Notes under the pieces: model-generated
Seen by the model: only the letters and a program-made list of their open reading frames with translations
Databases searched by the model: none
Told to the model about the DNA's origin: nothing
In this document: positions 23,551-37,013 of the stretch, in pieces
Layout of the letters: every line of letters starts with the position of its first letter
Position numbering within the stretch: position 1 is the stretch's first letter
Position numbers and translations under genes: made by a program
Assembly (NCBI RefSeq): GCF_007655135.1
Contig: NC_045132.1
Coordinates: 9,796,001 to 9,860,000 of the forward strand
Source of the DNA: Punica granatum
Lineage: Eukaryota > Streptophyta > Magnoliopsida > Myrtales > Lythraceae
Length of the DNA: 64,000 bases
Direction of reading: 5' to 3'

Positions 23551-24624
23551 TGTCGGGAGCATTCCAGTAAATTATAAGAGTCTACAGGTATCGGCGTAAC
23601 ATTGGTGGAACTCCAGAAGAACGGTGTCGCTTTTAACAAAGTAAACAAATTCAGATTCTGAGTTTGTGAATAAGAATAATCTAGATATAACAGTGAATGG
23701 CACTGCATGACTCAAATTTTATGACTTCATGGCTTCTATAATCCGAATAGTAACGACGTCGTATCTGAATCACGACTATCTCAGAATTCGAGCAATCATG
23801 CTGTCATCTCTAAGTTGCGATTTCTGGGCAGTTACAGATCGAGAAGATAAGGATTATCCAAGGTGAACTGAGTCAAAGCTTTTGATAATTATCACATGGG
23901 GATAAGATTATAGTTAGGAGCAGTTGGATAACAAGGAGCCCACGTTCTCAAAGGATCAGAGAGGAGATTTGTAACCACCAAAGTGGGAGGAAAATCTATA
24001 AATCACAAAAGATCCCGAAGAATTTCGAAACCAACAATTCATCAAACAAAATATATGTATATTTTTCAGCTCATATGAGCTTTTATCCTCAGGAGTATGA
24101 GTAATTTAGATATCCCGAACTTATAGCGACATGGCGATCCCCTCAACGATTCAAGTTCACAAGTTTTTTGCGGTAGGATCATATCATCAACGACACATCA
24201 CGACTCCATTAGCTTGTTGACAGAAGGCCTTGCCCTCATCCCACAGTCATTCACTCATCAACGCGGTTGCATTCTTTCTACTTCGTCTACAAGCGACCTA
24301 ACGCCTGAGTTAAGAGCCTAAACTACCTGCCTCGATGGAAAGTAGAATAAGCCATCCTTTGTAATTTTAGTTTGAGTTGTTTATCTCTCTTTCTTTTTAT
24401 TGTAATTCCATCAGTTTATCTTTCATCTTCAGTTAATGAAGTACTTTTTCCTCATTGATTGTCTGCTTTCATTGAGTGAACCTCTTTAATACACACAGTC
24501 CTTCTATAAAACGCATTACCAAAAGAAGTCACCTTGGATTTGAAAGGAAAAGAAGTTTTCTAGTTTTATCTCTTTACAGAGGGATTGGAAATCGGCTTTC
24601 TCCATTCATCAAAATTTGACAACA
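23551..24624 (+). repeat. Candidate 5' LTR of a gypsy element
   Basis: The interval begins TGTCGGGAGCATTCC and ends TTGACAACA. It contains a TATAAA box (about 23997-24002) and is followed within about 6 bp by TGGCGACTAG, a primer-binding-site-like word. A gag frame follows 200 bp later. No matching 3' LTR exists in the window, so the ends are inferred from these landmarks, not from a second copy. Confidence 0.45.
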
Positions 24625-24820
24625 GTTTATTGGCGACTAGAGTAGGAGGTAACTCTTTAACTTATTAAAGAGATGCCACCTAGAAAGTATTCTCGTAGTC
24701 CTAATTAGGGGTGAGGGTTTCATAGACCCCCTTGTACTTGATACTTCCTGCGGCAATATAGAACAAAACCAGGGAGGTGATCCTCCCGTAGACTTAATTA
24801 TTGAACAACAAATTGAGGTT

Positions 24821-27338
24821 GTGGGTAACCAACCTCAAGTCCATGAAACAACTGAGACTTTGATTGTTGGTGAACCTTCTTCTCAGGAAGGTACCAACAA
24901 GTCCTTGGTTGAAAAGACAACAGAGCCTGAGGAATTCATTAGTCAAATGAAAACTAGTGGAGATACTCAGACTGAACTTGTTGATGTTTTAGAGAGGTAC
25001 AGGAAAGTCTTTGATACTTTCGCGCTGAACAATGTTGCTTCCAGCCATAGTGTGCAGGAAGAAATTCAAAACATGTTTAGACAACTTAATGAGAATATAA
25101 GGACCCAGAATGAAAAGATTAGGTATGATCTGAATCAAACCTTATCTGAACGCATGCAAGAAATAACTAGGCAAGTGGCCAATCAAGCTATGGAAGATTC
25201 GACAAATAGAAACGTAGGACCATCTTCCTCAAGAGAGAAGGAATCTATGGTTGATCCTGACCCCTATCCACCTGCTAGGTCAGTTACAAGGATTACTCAA
25301 TGTCCTTTAAGGATCGAATAACACATATTTCATTTCCTTAAACCACCTAAATTCACCTTCATTGTATCCTATATATCCTGCGAATTGTGACTAGGATAAT
25401 ATAGTGCGCACATATGACAACCCTCATTATAGAGCCTCTAGACAAAGGGCAAACCTTGATAGGAATCATTTTCCTAGAGGATCTTACTCTGGTAGGAATA
25501 ATCCGACTTATGAACTAAGAATTCCCAATCAGATGCAAGAACCCAGACACCATATAAATCTGCAAAACTATATGGGCACATATGTCATTCCTATTGAGGA
25601 TGAACACCTTATAGTGCAACTCCTCGTCCTCCTTACCTTGAGTGGGTAGATGATGAACCATTTTCGGTAGGTTTCAAAATTTTAGACTTTACTAAATTCT
25701 ATGGTAAAGATGATATGCCTACAGTAGAACATTTGACGAGGTTTTCTTGTCAATACAAGGAAGTTTCTAATAATAGGCCCTTGAAACTGAAGTTGTTTTC
25801 CCACCATCCTTGACATGGACTACTTTTACTTGGTAGACAATTCTCCCAATTGGTTCTGCCCAGACCTGGGATAACATGAAAATTAAATTTGCTTCTTAGC
25901 TCTCTAAAACTAACCCTGGAGTGTTTATTGGAGACCAATCTACTATTAAACAAAAAGCATGGTGAATTTGTTGAAAATTATATCAACATGTTTAAAAAGG
26001 CAAAAATGAGATGCAAAGCTACTATAGAATAGGAGCATTTTGTGTCTATAGAATACCAAGGCCTAAATTTGGAGTTATGAAAGAAATTTCAAGCAATGAA
26101 ATTTTGTGACTTGTTCGGATTAGCATTTAGAGCTTCTAGATATGAGAAATTATTGAAAGAAGAAAAACATTTTATATTGCTAATAACTCTGATTGTGAAT
26201 ATGATGATGAATATGACATTGATGTTACTAAATTTGTTAGGGGAGATCCTATTGTGTGTGATGTCCTTACTTACAAAGATACAAAAGTTCAAAAGTCTTT
26301 TCGGGATAATATTGAGAGAAAATAGTCTTTTGATATAAATAAAGTAGATCAGATTTTTGATTGGCTTAGATCTCACGGTAAGATTAAAATTAAGGGTAAA
26401 AACAAAGTTATGAGTAATCAGGAACTCAAAGGCAGAAAATATTGTAAATGGCATGATACCTTTGCTCATTCTACATCTAAATGTCTACAATTTAGGAATT
26501 TGATTCAAGACAAAATTGAGTCTAAAGAATTAAGATTTTCTAAAGGGAAATTAGATATGGGTATAGATAAATACCATTTTCCTTCTCCAAAGATTGAAGA
26601 GGTAAATGTAGTTGTTATTATTGGTTTAAATTCTTTCACTGCTGTTGATATTGACGCTTGGCAAGAAGATGACAACAAGATAGCGCTCGCCAATGAGCTA
26701 TTTGATGCTATGGTGTCTACAGGGATGCTTCAATTCCTTATAGTGACAGGCATTGAAGCAGAAGATCGCCTAAAGTTCTGTAAATGACACCATAATGACA
26801 AGCACCACTGGCAAATGCATTTTATTCAGGAATGTGGTGAGAAACAAGTTGAAAAAACTTGAGCTTTCGCTATCATTCTAGAGCAGGCAATTGCTCTCTG
26901 TTGGATGTGATGGTGGAAACATTGTCCACTCCAACTGAGGACTTCTGGCAGAATTTGATGAAGAAGGAGTCCACTGTCCAGTTTCTGGTGGACCACATAA
27001 AGGTTGCCATGACTCACATGTGCAACCCTTGTACCCGGAGACCAGTCAATGCAGTTGGTAAGGCAGGGTTGAAGCTGACCTAACCCTAAAGAGGCTAGAC
27101 TATGAATCCTATAGTAGAGCCACAAAAAACATCTGCTCAGATTAAGCATGTAGTCAAAGGAAGGGTCATCACCATGGAGGAGAATTCTTGGGAGAGTATT
27201 CCTACTAGTTTCACCCCTATCATTGAAAGGAGGCCAATAAGGGCCACCAAGCCTAGGAGCAAGAAGAAGAAGAAGAAGCTTCCAGAAGTTGGATCAGTTC
27301 AGGTGAGCACTGAAGGTGGGTGTCTTAGGCCAAAGTGA
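24821..27338 (+). pseudogene. Ty3/gypsy Gag remnant, frameshifted, without pol
   Basis: A first open stretch (24821-25321, 166 residues) is hydrophilic with a heptad-like middle. The retrotransposon Gag core follows: a block around FSVGFKILDFTKFYGKDD and VEHLTRF at 25660-25745, then a LKLKLFS block. The next parts lie in other frames up to 26100. A knuckle-like motif GRKYCKWHDTFAHSTSKCLQFRN at about 26430-26500 is the C-x2-W-H...C form usual in these elements. Frameshifts and stops occur near 25320, 25800, 26040 and 26340. No protease, RT or integrase follows before the interrupting LTR. It is a dead or non-autonomous copy. Confidence 0.7.
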
Positions 27339-27394
27339 GTAGTGGACGTGCTCACAAGCCTTTAGAGAAAGAAGAATGAGAGTTGAATGAATGC

Positions 27395-30300
27395 TGTCAA
27401 CACCCCATTTTAGTCCATCGGCTCTAAGACATGACATCAACAAGGCTCTTGACTAAGACTCCAGAACTTTAACAAAAAAATGGTGAGGGCAACCTATGAA
27501 ATTTTGCGGCACATACAATTGATCCCGAAGAGTGAGGCACGAATTATCAATATTTGAACCAAAGGCAATGGACAAAAAGGAAATCATTCTCTGTATAATT
27601 TTCTTCGGTGAGAACGACTATCTTTGTGGATCCTAGAGCCAAGTTTGATATTTTTAGATCAAGGTTTGGTGAGTCGGGGACATTTCGACACAAAAATCAC
27701 GTCAAGAACCCATTTGAGCAAAGAGATAAAATTTGTGGGAGCTGGGGTGCCTAAACAGTGAATACAGCAGCTTGATCACGGTATTTAACGCATCATATCA
27801 CGATCAATCCTGAACCTAAAAGGGTAAATTTCATATGGTTGACCTAGGAAATCGAGTTAGGTTCAATTTGACAGGTTATTCATTCCAAGATTCAATACGG
27901 AGAGAGAGTTATGAATTTTGAGCGCACCATGCCCGAAACTGTTAAACCGGGACAGATTCTGCCAATCGAGGGAGAAAATCCATAAAAAAATTCAATTCTT
28001 TGTGTTTTCAAGCATGGCCAATGTCAATGGATTCCCAATTCACTGAGGATTCAGAAAATCAAAGAAAATGGGACATGTTTTAGGCTAGATTAGTACAGAA
28101 TTAAAGGTTTCTTCACAGATCAGGACCAAATTTCCAGGTTCTGACCGTCTGTAGAAGAAAATTTGTTTCGGGTACTTCCCGATGTTGAACAATCTTCAAA
28201 TTTTACGAGGATGTACCTAACTCATGTAGGGATCAAGGAAAAATATTTGAAAGATCCACAGAATCATGAGCAGAACAGAAAATTTTCGGATGAACTGCTG
28301 GTCACAACCCTGCACTTTCTGCTCTTTCTGCTTTGGCAGAGCAAGGTGGAGTACACACCACCCTTTCCCCTCTTCCTCACGCCAACTTCTTCAGCAGCAA
28401 CCAACCCCTGCAGCTTCTCCTCTTCCCATCACGTCTGCAACTTGCAGCAGAGGACAGAACAGGAGGGACAGAAAACAAAAAAAAAAAAAGAGAAAAACGG
28501 GACAGCAGCACAGGGTGCTGGCTCCCTGATTTCTTTCTTCCTCTCTGGTTGGTGGGGGACAGAAGACACCGGCAAGCAAGGTCCCAGCTCCCGACGACGA
28601 ACCTCTGGGCTCCCTTCGAACTTCCTGCTGCTGTGTTGTTCCCCTGAGTTGCTTCCTCGAGCTTCCTGAGCTCGCCACTGCTGTAACGTCCTCCTCGACT
28701 CCTTATCGTCTCCGTCCTGCTGCTGGGCCTCTCCCCTCGCCACTGTGCTTCCTTTGAACTTCCCTAAGCCGCTGTCCATGTCCCATGGAGCTCCCCGTGT
28801 TACCTTGGCTGCTGTTCAGCTCTTCTTCGAGCTCCCTTTAGCTGTCGAATGCATCCGAGCTAAGTCTCATACTTTGTTTCTCTTCCCCGTGCTTACTCTT
28901 GCTATTTTCCTTTTCCGCTTGTTCCGTTCTTATTACATTGCTTTGTTGCCCCTCCTTCGAGATCCCCGAGTTGCTTTGCCGATGTATCGAGGGATTTACG
29001 AAGGTTCGCGTGTTCCTCCCCGAAGCTAGGTAAATCCCGACTTAGTGGCATGCTTAGGGCCTCATTCTCGTATCTTGGTGTTTGCTTGAATGATGATAAT
29101 GCGGAAGGAATGTTTGTGAATCGCGTCGACGGACGGGATTACTCCAAACCCGGTTTTACAAACTTTTCATTCTGTCCCAGTTTAGTCCCTGCCGCTAATT
29201 TTTTATTCTTTTAAAATCAGTTCTGAACTTTTAAATCTGTCTCAATCAAGCCCCGGGCCATTTTCAACACTTTCCGTTCAGCCACTGAACTTTCCAGACG
29301 ATTCAGATCAGTCCAAAGAACTTTTTAATCTGTCTCAGTTCAGTCCCTGGGGCATTTTTCGCCTTTTCAGATCAGCCTCGAACTTTCAAATGCGTTTCAA
29401 ATAAGTCCTGGGCCATTTTGGCATTTTCTGATCAGCCTCGAACTTTCAAATGAGTTTCAAATAAGTCCTGGGCCATTTTAGCATTTTCTGATCAGGTAAT
29501 GAATTTTTCAGACGGTTCTAATCAGCCTGGAAAACTTTTCGATTTGTCTCATATCAGTCCCTGAAGCATTTTTCGCTCTTTTCCAAATCAGTCCTGAACT
29601 TTCCGATGTGTTTCAGTCAAATCGCAGTTTTTCCAGTATTTTCCATGCAGTCCAGAATTTTTCAGTCGATCCTAATCAGCCCAGGGAACTTTTTGATTTG
29701 TCTCGATTCAGCCCCTGGGACATTTTTCTCCTTTTCAGATCAGCCCAAAACTTTCAAATCCGTTTCAGACGAGTCCTGGTCCATTTTCAGTAACTTTTAC
29801 ACAGTCCCGAATCTTTCCAGAATATTTAAATCAGTCCCGAAACTTTTCAATCTGTTTCAGTTTAGTCCCTGAAATATTTTTCACTTTTCAGATCAGCTCA
29901 CAATTTACAAATTCATTTAAAACAAGTCCTGGGCTATCTTGGCCTTTTCTGAGCAGTCCCTAAGTTTTCCGAAATTTTTCGATCATCCCAAGGAACTTTT
30001 CAAGTTGTTTCAGTTTAGTCCCTGAAATTTTGACCGAATTTTCAAATCAGCCCGGTTCTTTTGAAATTGTTCAATTCAGTCCTTGGACATTTTCTAAAGA
30101 TGTGCAACCCTTCCTACTTGGATCTCCGGCCGGTGATGTGCATGTCCTCATTTATTATGTTTTTGTCTCGTTCGTTATATATATATAACATGATAATACG
30201 TACTCTTTTGATATTTTCCCGCTTCCATGAGTCTGTGCCGTTTTTACGATTCCGTTAATATCATGTTTATGTATGCTTGTATGCGCTTTCTCGTGATCAT

Positions 30301-32208
30301 GGCGGCACCGACTATATAAAATATGTATGTTTATTGTGATTGATATGATCATGTATTCTTGCTTCGTATTTAGACGCGTTCTTTTTAATTGAAAACCCCA
30401 CATGAATCGATTTAATCATGCAAACTCGGCCTAAAATTAATCTTTAAATTTCAAGACGGTCGGAAATTAGAGTTTTATCTAACGGTCCACCAATGGCCAT
30501 TCCGACGGCTCAAAATCCGTAAATTAAAGCATTTGGCAAATTTTAATTAATGTAATCGATGATTCCACCAACGGAGTAATTGAGACGTTCATGCGATTAA
30601 TTAACTCACTTGACCCCAATAACTTTGCACGAATTGGTAATTAACCAGTAACACTCGTCGATAGGTTGCAAACATACGTTAGTGCCCTTCTCAAAATTCG
30701 CAATTTTACAAAACCCGAGACACGCAATCCGATGTGGCATGGATGTCTAGGAAGGACTTGCACGTCCTAACTCGAGGCTTCACCTGATTTCAGGTAACTC
30801 AAGTCGGGGCATGGAAGTTCTTTTGAGATCACTTTCGGATAGATCGATCGGTTCTTTGGCTCTTTTAGGGTTCTTACAAAACCCTAGAAGATCTAGGGAA
30901 TTGATCGGCACCGGTAACAGGCCGAGGCGGCCCGCATTGCGCAATCTCTCTTTTCTGAAATAATTTTTACTACAAGGGAAAAAACGTAGATTTGCAGCTT
31001 AGCGACATCCCTATGGTTAGAATAAGAGCAAGACTACAGTGTCAGGGTAGGGATGGTCTACCTATCTAGGTGCAGGTTCATCTGCATAGCCCTCTCTATC
31101 CGACCGATGAGTTTTTGTTATTCTAGCATAGTCTCGGGTAGTTAGATCAAGTAGTTTTTCTCAAAATACAAATACCAGACTAATTGTGTACTTGGTTTAC
31201 GACAAAAATGGGCAATATTGGGTTAGGCAATGGTTTATGGGCGTAATCCATGTTCTATAATAATCTGTAACAATCGTAGTGTCATAATACAAAACGATCC
31301 TAAAAGCAACCCACAAATACAAGACTTGACTACAGACATCACGTTGATCAAGTCATCGGAAAATAATGCCAAATGCGAAATACTCTCCCGGGGCGATTCT
31401 TGATCTATTCATACCTTGTACCCACTTTTGTCTGCTTTAGGGTAGGATTTGCATGCCAAGATACCCTGGTTAATAATCGATTAATTCACGTAAATCCAGT
31501 AATAACAAAACCCCATTGTTAGTTTATTTGTTACATTCTTACACTTGTTTGTTATGTGGATCAAGCCCGATCTTTTATGATACGATTCATACGGGGTCCA
31601 ATGCCCTTAACCGTCGATCACGGGGTCCAATCCCCCAAACACTGAACGCGCATCTTAATTTCAATTTCGGTCTTTTCAAACCACACGGCGAGCACGAGTG
31701 GAATAATGACCGAATACGAACCAACCGGGATTCAGTTGTAATTTGCATTTTATTTATTTGAGAGAACAATGTAAGGGTTTATGTTGTACATTCATTCATG
31801 TAAGAATCCCGGTCGGAAAGTGGACAGTCAGAGCGTTTCTTCGAATTTACAGTGTCAAAACGGGCAAGTCGAGTGCAACCCTAAATCATGCGGTAAATAA
31901 ATAAAATGGCAAGCCTAGCAAGCTAGAGTACTGAAAGGGCATGTGGGATATAGGCCCACACGTTATAAAACCCCCGAATTCGTAATTTTTGGTTCTGCAC
32001 TGACTATTACCTTGGCATACTAGGTGTATCCCATACCCCTAGACCCGGGCGACTCACCGGCCCTCGACTTTCGGGTCGTAAATAGGTAGTGGCGACTCTT
32101 TCTCACGTGCGTCCGTCGCGCGTCTCCAGGAAGGTGGACACTCCTAAGCCGCGTTGCATTTAGAGGCGCGCATGCGTGCCCCGATGAGATGAAATTCGGG
32201 TGCGCACA
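27395..32208 (+). mobile_element. Putative solo LTR (about 4.8 kb) of a Tat-like element
   Basis: The interval starts TGTCAACACCCC and ends GTGCGCACA. The flanking pentamers are AATGC (27390-27394) and AATAC (32209-32213), a one-mismatch candidate 5-bp target duplication. The interior has no coding domains, a long degenerate array (29170-30110) and GC-rich 3' sequence with the word GTGGCGACTC, features I associate with the very long LTRs of Tat elements. It sits inside or at the end of the gypsy gag remnant. Boundaries are inferred; a second copy elsewhere is needed to confirm them. Confidence 0.4.
29170..30110. repeat. Degenerate tandem array with higher-order period of about 153 bp
   Basis: Words of the type CAGTCCCTGAACTTTTC and CAGATCAGCC repeat about every 20-40 bp. 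The marker AGTCCCTG(G/A) followed by (C/A)ATTTTT recurs near 29339, 29555, 29708, 29862 and 30011. The spacing is 149-154 bp apart from one 216-bp step, which is explained by an extra 63-bp local duplication at about 29366-29490. It lies wholly inside the putative LTR. Confidence 0.75.
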
Positions 32209-35200
32209 AATACGACCCTAATAGCCTGGACTGTAACATGGTGTCTACTCTCCCAGCTGTGTTTGGAGGGGAGTGCTAGGGAAGAACTCAAGGAGACTTG
32301 CTAGATGATATGCCTGTTTACAAAGAGTTGGACCTATGAGGTTTCAAAGATCTCATGCAGGAGGACTCTAAAACAGGTCAGGATGATTTATTTTATTTGA
32401 GTGACCTGCGCCTGCGCGGGCTACCCGTCTTTATCCATGGCTCAAAGGGTTTCGACTACTCTAACCTTAGGGTTGTCGGTAAATCACAAACTGATCGTCG
32501 TGCCCTTGAGTCGAAAAAAATGTACTCGCGTGGAGGTGAATCGAGACTGTACGACACAGACTGTCGAGGTCAGTAGCCGGTGTCGATCGATCCCTTGGAC
32601 CCCGAAGGAACTAAGAGACCGATCGTTTTGCCCAGAAGTGGTCTAAGAAGAACTCCCATGTTTCGATTCGAGCCGCCTCAAATCGGGCCTGGATTCAAGT
32701 AAGGAGCGCGAATCCTTGCTACGCGTGTCATGTGTATCGGTATTTTGTTAAAAATGTGGGTTTTAAAATGGGCACAACCACCAGTTCGTGATTAATCGAC
32801 TCGATTACTAGTTATTAGCTGATTCATGACATTTAATTAAATATCGAGTGGTTTAATTAATCGAATGAGTCGTCCCAATTACTACGTTCGTGAAACTAAT
32901 TAAATTGAGTGAACTATCAAATGCTTTTGGATTTGTGGGTTTCGAATCATTGAATCGATCATGGATGTACGGTCTGAAAGGGATTCTAATCCCCAATCAT
33001 TTTAATTATTTGAAAACGACTAGCGACACGAGGACCATAACGGGTCCTCACGAGTCAAGGATGCTTGGTCAAGAATGGCCGAGAGCCCCTTGGGCCTAGT
33101 GGGCCCATGATGGTCCACATGACCCGAGTCCATGCATATTTCGTACATAACGAGTTAAATGAGCCATTAATCGTTAAAATGTGTACGCAGGGGAATTGAG
33201 ATTACACGAAAAAATCAAGAAACAAAGTTAAATCGGGAGAGGTTGGCCCAAGGTGGGTCAAGGGGTTCTCGACCTCTCCTTCAAGGGAATGGCCGAGAGG
33301 CCCATTGATCCCGCCTAGAGTCTCATGCGGTCTCATTGCCCCAATTTTAATTGTTTTTCACATGCTCCAGTCATCAAACAAGATAATAATAAACATATAA
33401 GAAGCCAGTACTGCCATGATAGCGGGAAATACATGTAACATACATAAACATGCATAAAACACAATATTAAACGGATCAATAAAATGACATTGGCACAAAA
33501 AACGAGGAAACGTAAACATATGGGAAATGATTACAATCGAGGAGAAGGAGCCCGTCACAGGCTTAAGAGAGCCAATGAGGCTCTCGACCACCTTCCTTAG
33601 GATATGGCAAAGAGGCCGTATGGCTTTCTCAAGCCATGACGGTCTCCTCAACCTCGATCCTAACCTTCTCCTGTCATGCTAACACATAATATAGCACTAA
33701 ATGATCATGCAAGCAAGTTTACGACATTTTTTAACAAATCATGCATTAAGTCGATCGAAGATCGCCTTATCACCCCACAAAACTCGGAAACTAAAAGTTC
33801 TAACTCCTCTAAGTCGATAGAATGTTATACCTATGCCTCAAAGTGTAAATTAAAAGCTCGGTGGCTTGGTGGAGGTGCAAGGTGGTCGGGTGACTTGGTA
33901 GAGCCAAGAAGAACTTGGTTGGGTCGCGGATGGAAAGAACTAAATGGGTGGCTTGGCGGGGCCGCGATGGTCGTGCACGGTGGCTCACGAGAGCGAAGGG
34001 ACCCTTGGACACGTGCTAAGGTGGTGCTGGTCTGGGGGTGCAGCGGACTGACCCGTCCAATAGAGAACCCGAGAGAAAAATAGAGAGAAACTCAAGAGGA
34101 GAGGAGGAGCCGGAAGGTGGCTATGCAAGAGGGGACGGCTTTTGGACAGTGACCTCCTTGTCAAGGGGAAGAGAAAGGGTCGTTGGTGGCCGATCCAAGG
34201 ATGTGGGACAACTCACTAAAGTCGTGGAGGAAGGGAACTCACCTGGAAAGAAAGAAAGCAGGAGGAACTGCCACTTACCAGGTCTGATTCTGACTGGAGG
34301 AGGCTTCAAATGGAGAAAGTAACATCACTAATGGACTCGGGAGGTCGAAAACATGTGGGATATGTGGTTTATTTCAATTTCGGGTCGGATCGAGAAGCAA
34401 TCACCGAAAACTCGAGTGGTTTCCCCGCAAGAAGTGGTTGTTTCCAACCCTATAGAGCAGTTGCCGAGTTTGAGGGGTTGAGAGGAAGCAAGAGAGCTTG
34501 AGACTTAGAGAAAGAATGAGTTGTAGAGTATGGAAGAGTTGTCTTCCAATTAGGCTTATGTATGCGGGTTAATGAGCAAAGCAAATCAAGATTATGGGTG
34601 ATTAAGGTAGCTTAAGGGTGGCCGCCGAAATTTTTTAAGAGGGGAAAGAGTGAGCTAGATCCACATTTGAGGGAAAAGTAGAAGAAGAGATGGATGGAAT
34701 GTAGTCCTTAGTCTACAAGATATGGAGCAAGGATCCCTAAAATGAGGAAAAGCGAAAGCAGAGGGCTAGGGGTGCCCGGCCAAGGGCAAGGGCCCGTGGG
34801 TCCTACAGTGGGTCAAGGGGAGTCATAAAGTTCAGGTCTCAGTTAGTTGCGCGTTCGAGCTTTGTGACCCGAATGGACCACGCATTGCAGATGTCAGCGA
34901 TGAGAGGATTCCAACGAGACTAATATCAATATATTTTGCTTAGACAGATGACTTGAGGGTCCAGAGGCTTGGGAGTCACTTTTGCTCTATTCAAGTGATT
35001 TAAGCAAAGTTAATTGTTTTTGTCGACCTTTTGCGTGTCTACATTCTACGCCAATTGTTTTGATATGCTTTGCCATCGAAGCGGAATAGTTAACTCCGCT
35101 GCCTCCACCAAAAATGGCGAACCAGAGACAATCCAGGGAGCTGCAATCAGACTTCTCTAACTATTTCTTGAGTTTCTCGAGATGTCCAGAAGCCATTGTG

Positions 35201-37013
35201 TTCTCCATTTGTCGAAAACGAGTCTCACAGATTTGTTAGGCAGCGTTTGAGACCTTTTTGGAGCTACTCGGGAAGTCTGAACGATTTGTACAGTCCGATC
35301 TGAAATGTCCTCCCTGGCTCTTGGGGTCACTGGGACCGGCCGAGTTTGATCTTGAGTGTTAACATTTCGCCTGATAAGCCATCAGTTCAAGAACCTCACT
35401 GAAAGGACCGCTTTTTCCACTCAGGATTCACTCGTGAAGCGAAGATTTCCAAAGAATAGTCCAAAGTGGGCTCCAAGGTCTTGAGAACCCCTAGGCCTGG
35501 CCAGACCTGTTCTCAGGCATCCACGATTTGCCTGACAAGTCGGTGACTCAGGAGCCTCGTTAAAAAGGTCGTCTGCGATTACTCGAGAGCACTCCAGCTG
35601 AAGCATATGATTTGCAAAATGCTCTTCATTAGTTTGGCACCATGAGAAATTTTTAGAGCCCCATATTGGATACTTTGCAATGGTCCGATGAGCCGGCATT
35701 GAATAACGTTGCTAGAGTCAATTTCTGTTAGCATGAGATCACACATCATTTGGGCTCTCCAGCTACTCTTTGGGATCTGTGGAGAACCCTGAGGCCTTCC
35801 ATACTATCATGCTGCGGGGTTGTCTGATTAACCCTGTCGACCCGGCTATGAATAGTAATTGGAGGTCTACCGAGCCATCCTTTGTTAGAGTTCCGAGAGT
35901 CGTAGTCGAAAACCCTGTTAATGTCCCTTCCTAAAGCCGGTGGACCAAAACAGGATGCTGATAGGACCCTATCTAAGGACTCACCTGATGTAGTGAAGGA
36001 TCTAACTAATGTATCAACGAGATTGATATACAAAAAGGACATAACTGATGTAAAAAGGATCCAATCGATGTAAATTTCATAACTTAAGGATCCTCATGGA
36101 AAAGTTAACTCAATGGACCAAATTGATTGTTTATTCTATTTATTAGTTATAATTATGGGATAAGGGGTATTTTGGCACGACATATAACAAATTAACTCAT
36201 GACCAAATTGACCATTTAATCTATTTATTAGTTATAAATATGGGACAAGGGGTATTTTGGCGCGACATATAACAAATGGGGTGTATTAGCTAAATAAGGG
36301 ATGGAAATAGTCACAGGCTAAGGAAAAATAAATTCCGAACATTTTTGTATGAATTCATTTTCTACTTTTTTGCCTTTAGTTTGTTGATTGACCAAAAATA
36401 CTTTCATGTTGACCAAATAATTTTGTGTTACCAAAGATAGGAAAATGAGGAATTCACTTTCCTACAAAATATTTTTCTCGAAACTAACGGAGGGTTACTT
36501 GTTAATGGAATAGTTTCCCTCATATTTTTTCAGCTGAAGCATAGCCCATCTCATCCAGTCGATAGAAACGTAAGACGATGAAATTCAAATTGAAATTTTG
36601 CGCCATATAAGCCTCAGGGTCCAGGAGAATCCTCTTCTTAGTATATATAGTATACTAACCTTCCAATTTCATGAACCTAACTGGAAAAGGAGATGCTTGT
36701 CAAGCCTCGCGAGCCTAACTAGACAAGAAAATGTACGCTAAAGCGATACGAGCAACTTCAAATCAAATCTCATACCAAAGGTAAAGATAAGTCTTGCGAG
36801 TTCTCCGTGACAATATCACAGATGATAGAAGGAAGTGGGATAGCACAATATGAATCACCCCCACCTAATATTTCAGAATTTACAAAATTAGCATCCCTTT
36901 GATAATTTCAGTATGTCAGAAGTACCATCGTAGAGGTCGTCCTGATTGCATTAATCAACAACTTCGAAATTAGTAGAGATGGATATGCAAAGCAATCAGA
37001 CCCCATACACAGG
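32209..37013. other. Moderately GC-rich repetitive DNA, probably old LTR-element debris
   Basis: No domain is recognisable in the open stretches at 32355-32646, 33358-34501, 35421-35699 or 35746-36042. Style (CGA-rich words, TTAATTAATCGA motifs, GGGCCCATGATGG) resembles the LTR sequence to the left, so this is probably relic retroelement DNA. I could not find paired LTRs or a primer-binding site. The last kilobase becomes AT-rich. Confidence 0.4.
36115..36290. repeat. Tandem duplication, two units of about 87 bp
   Basis: The block containing ATTTATTAGTTATAA and GGGGTATTTTGGC(A/G)CGACATATAACAAAT occurs twice in a row. The units differ at only a few bases, so the duplication is local and fairly recent. 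Confidence 0.75.

Noticed and set aside
28163..28779. Overlapping open frames on both strands inside the putative solo LTR
   Set aside because: Low-complexity Ser/Arg/Lys-rich translations in CT/GA-rich DNA, with no domain and no start context; they lie in LTR-like sequence.
32209..35700. A second full retrotransposon right of the long LTR
   Set aside because: The style is LTR-like, but I found no paired ends, primer-binding site, polypurine tract or coding domain.
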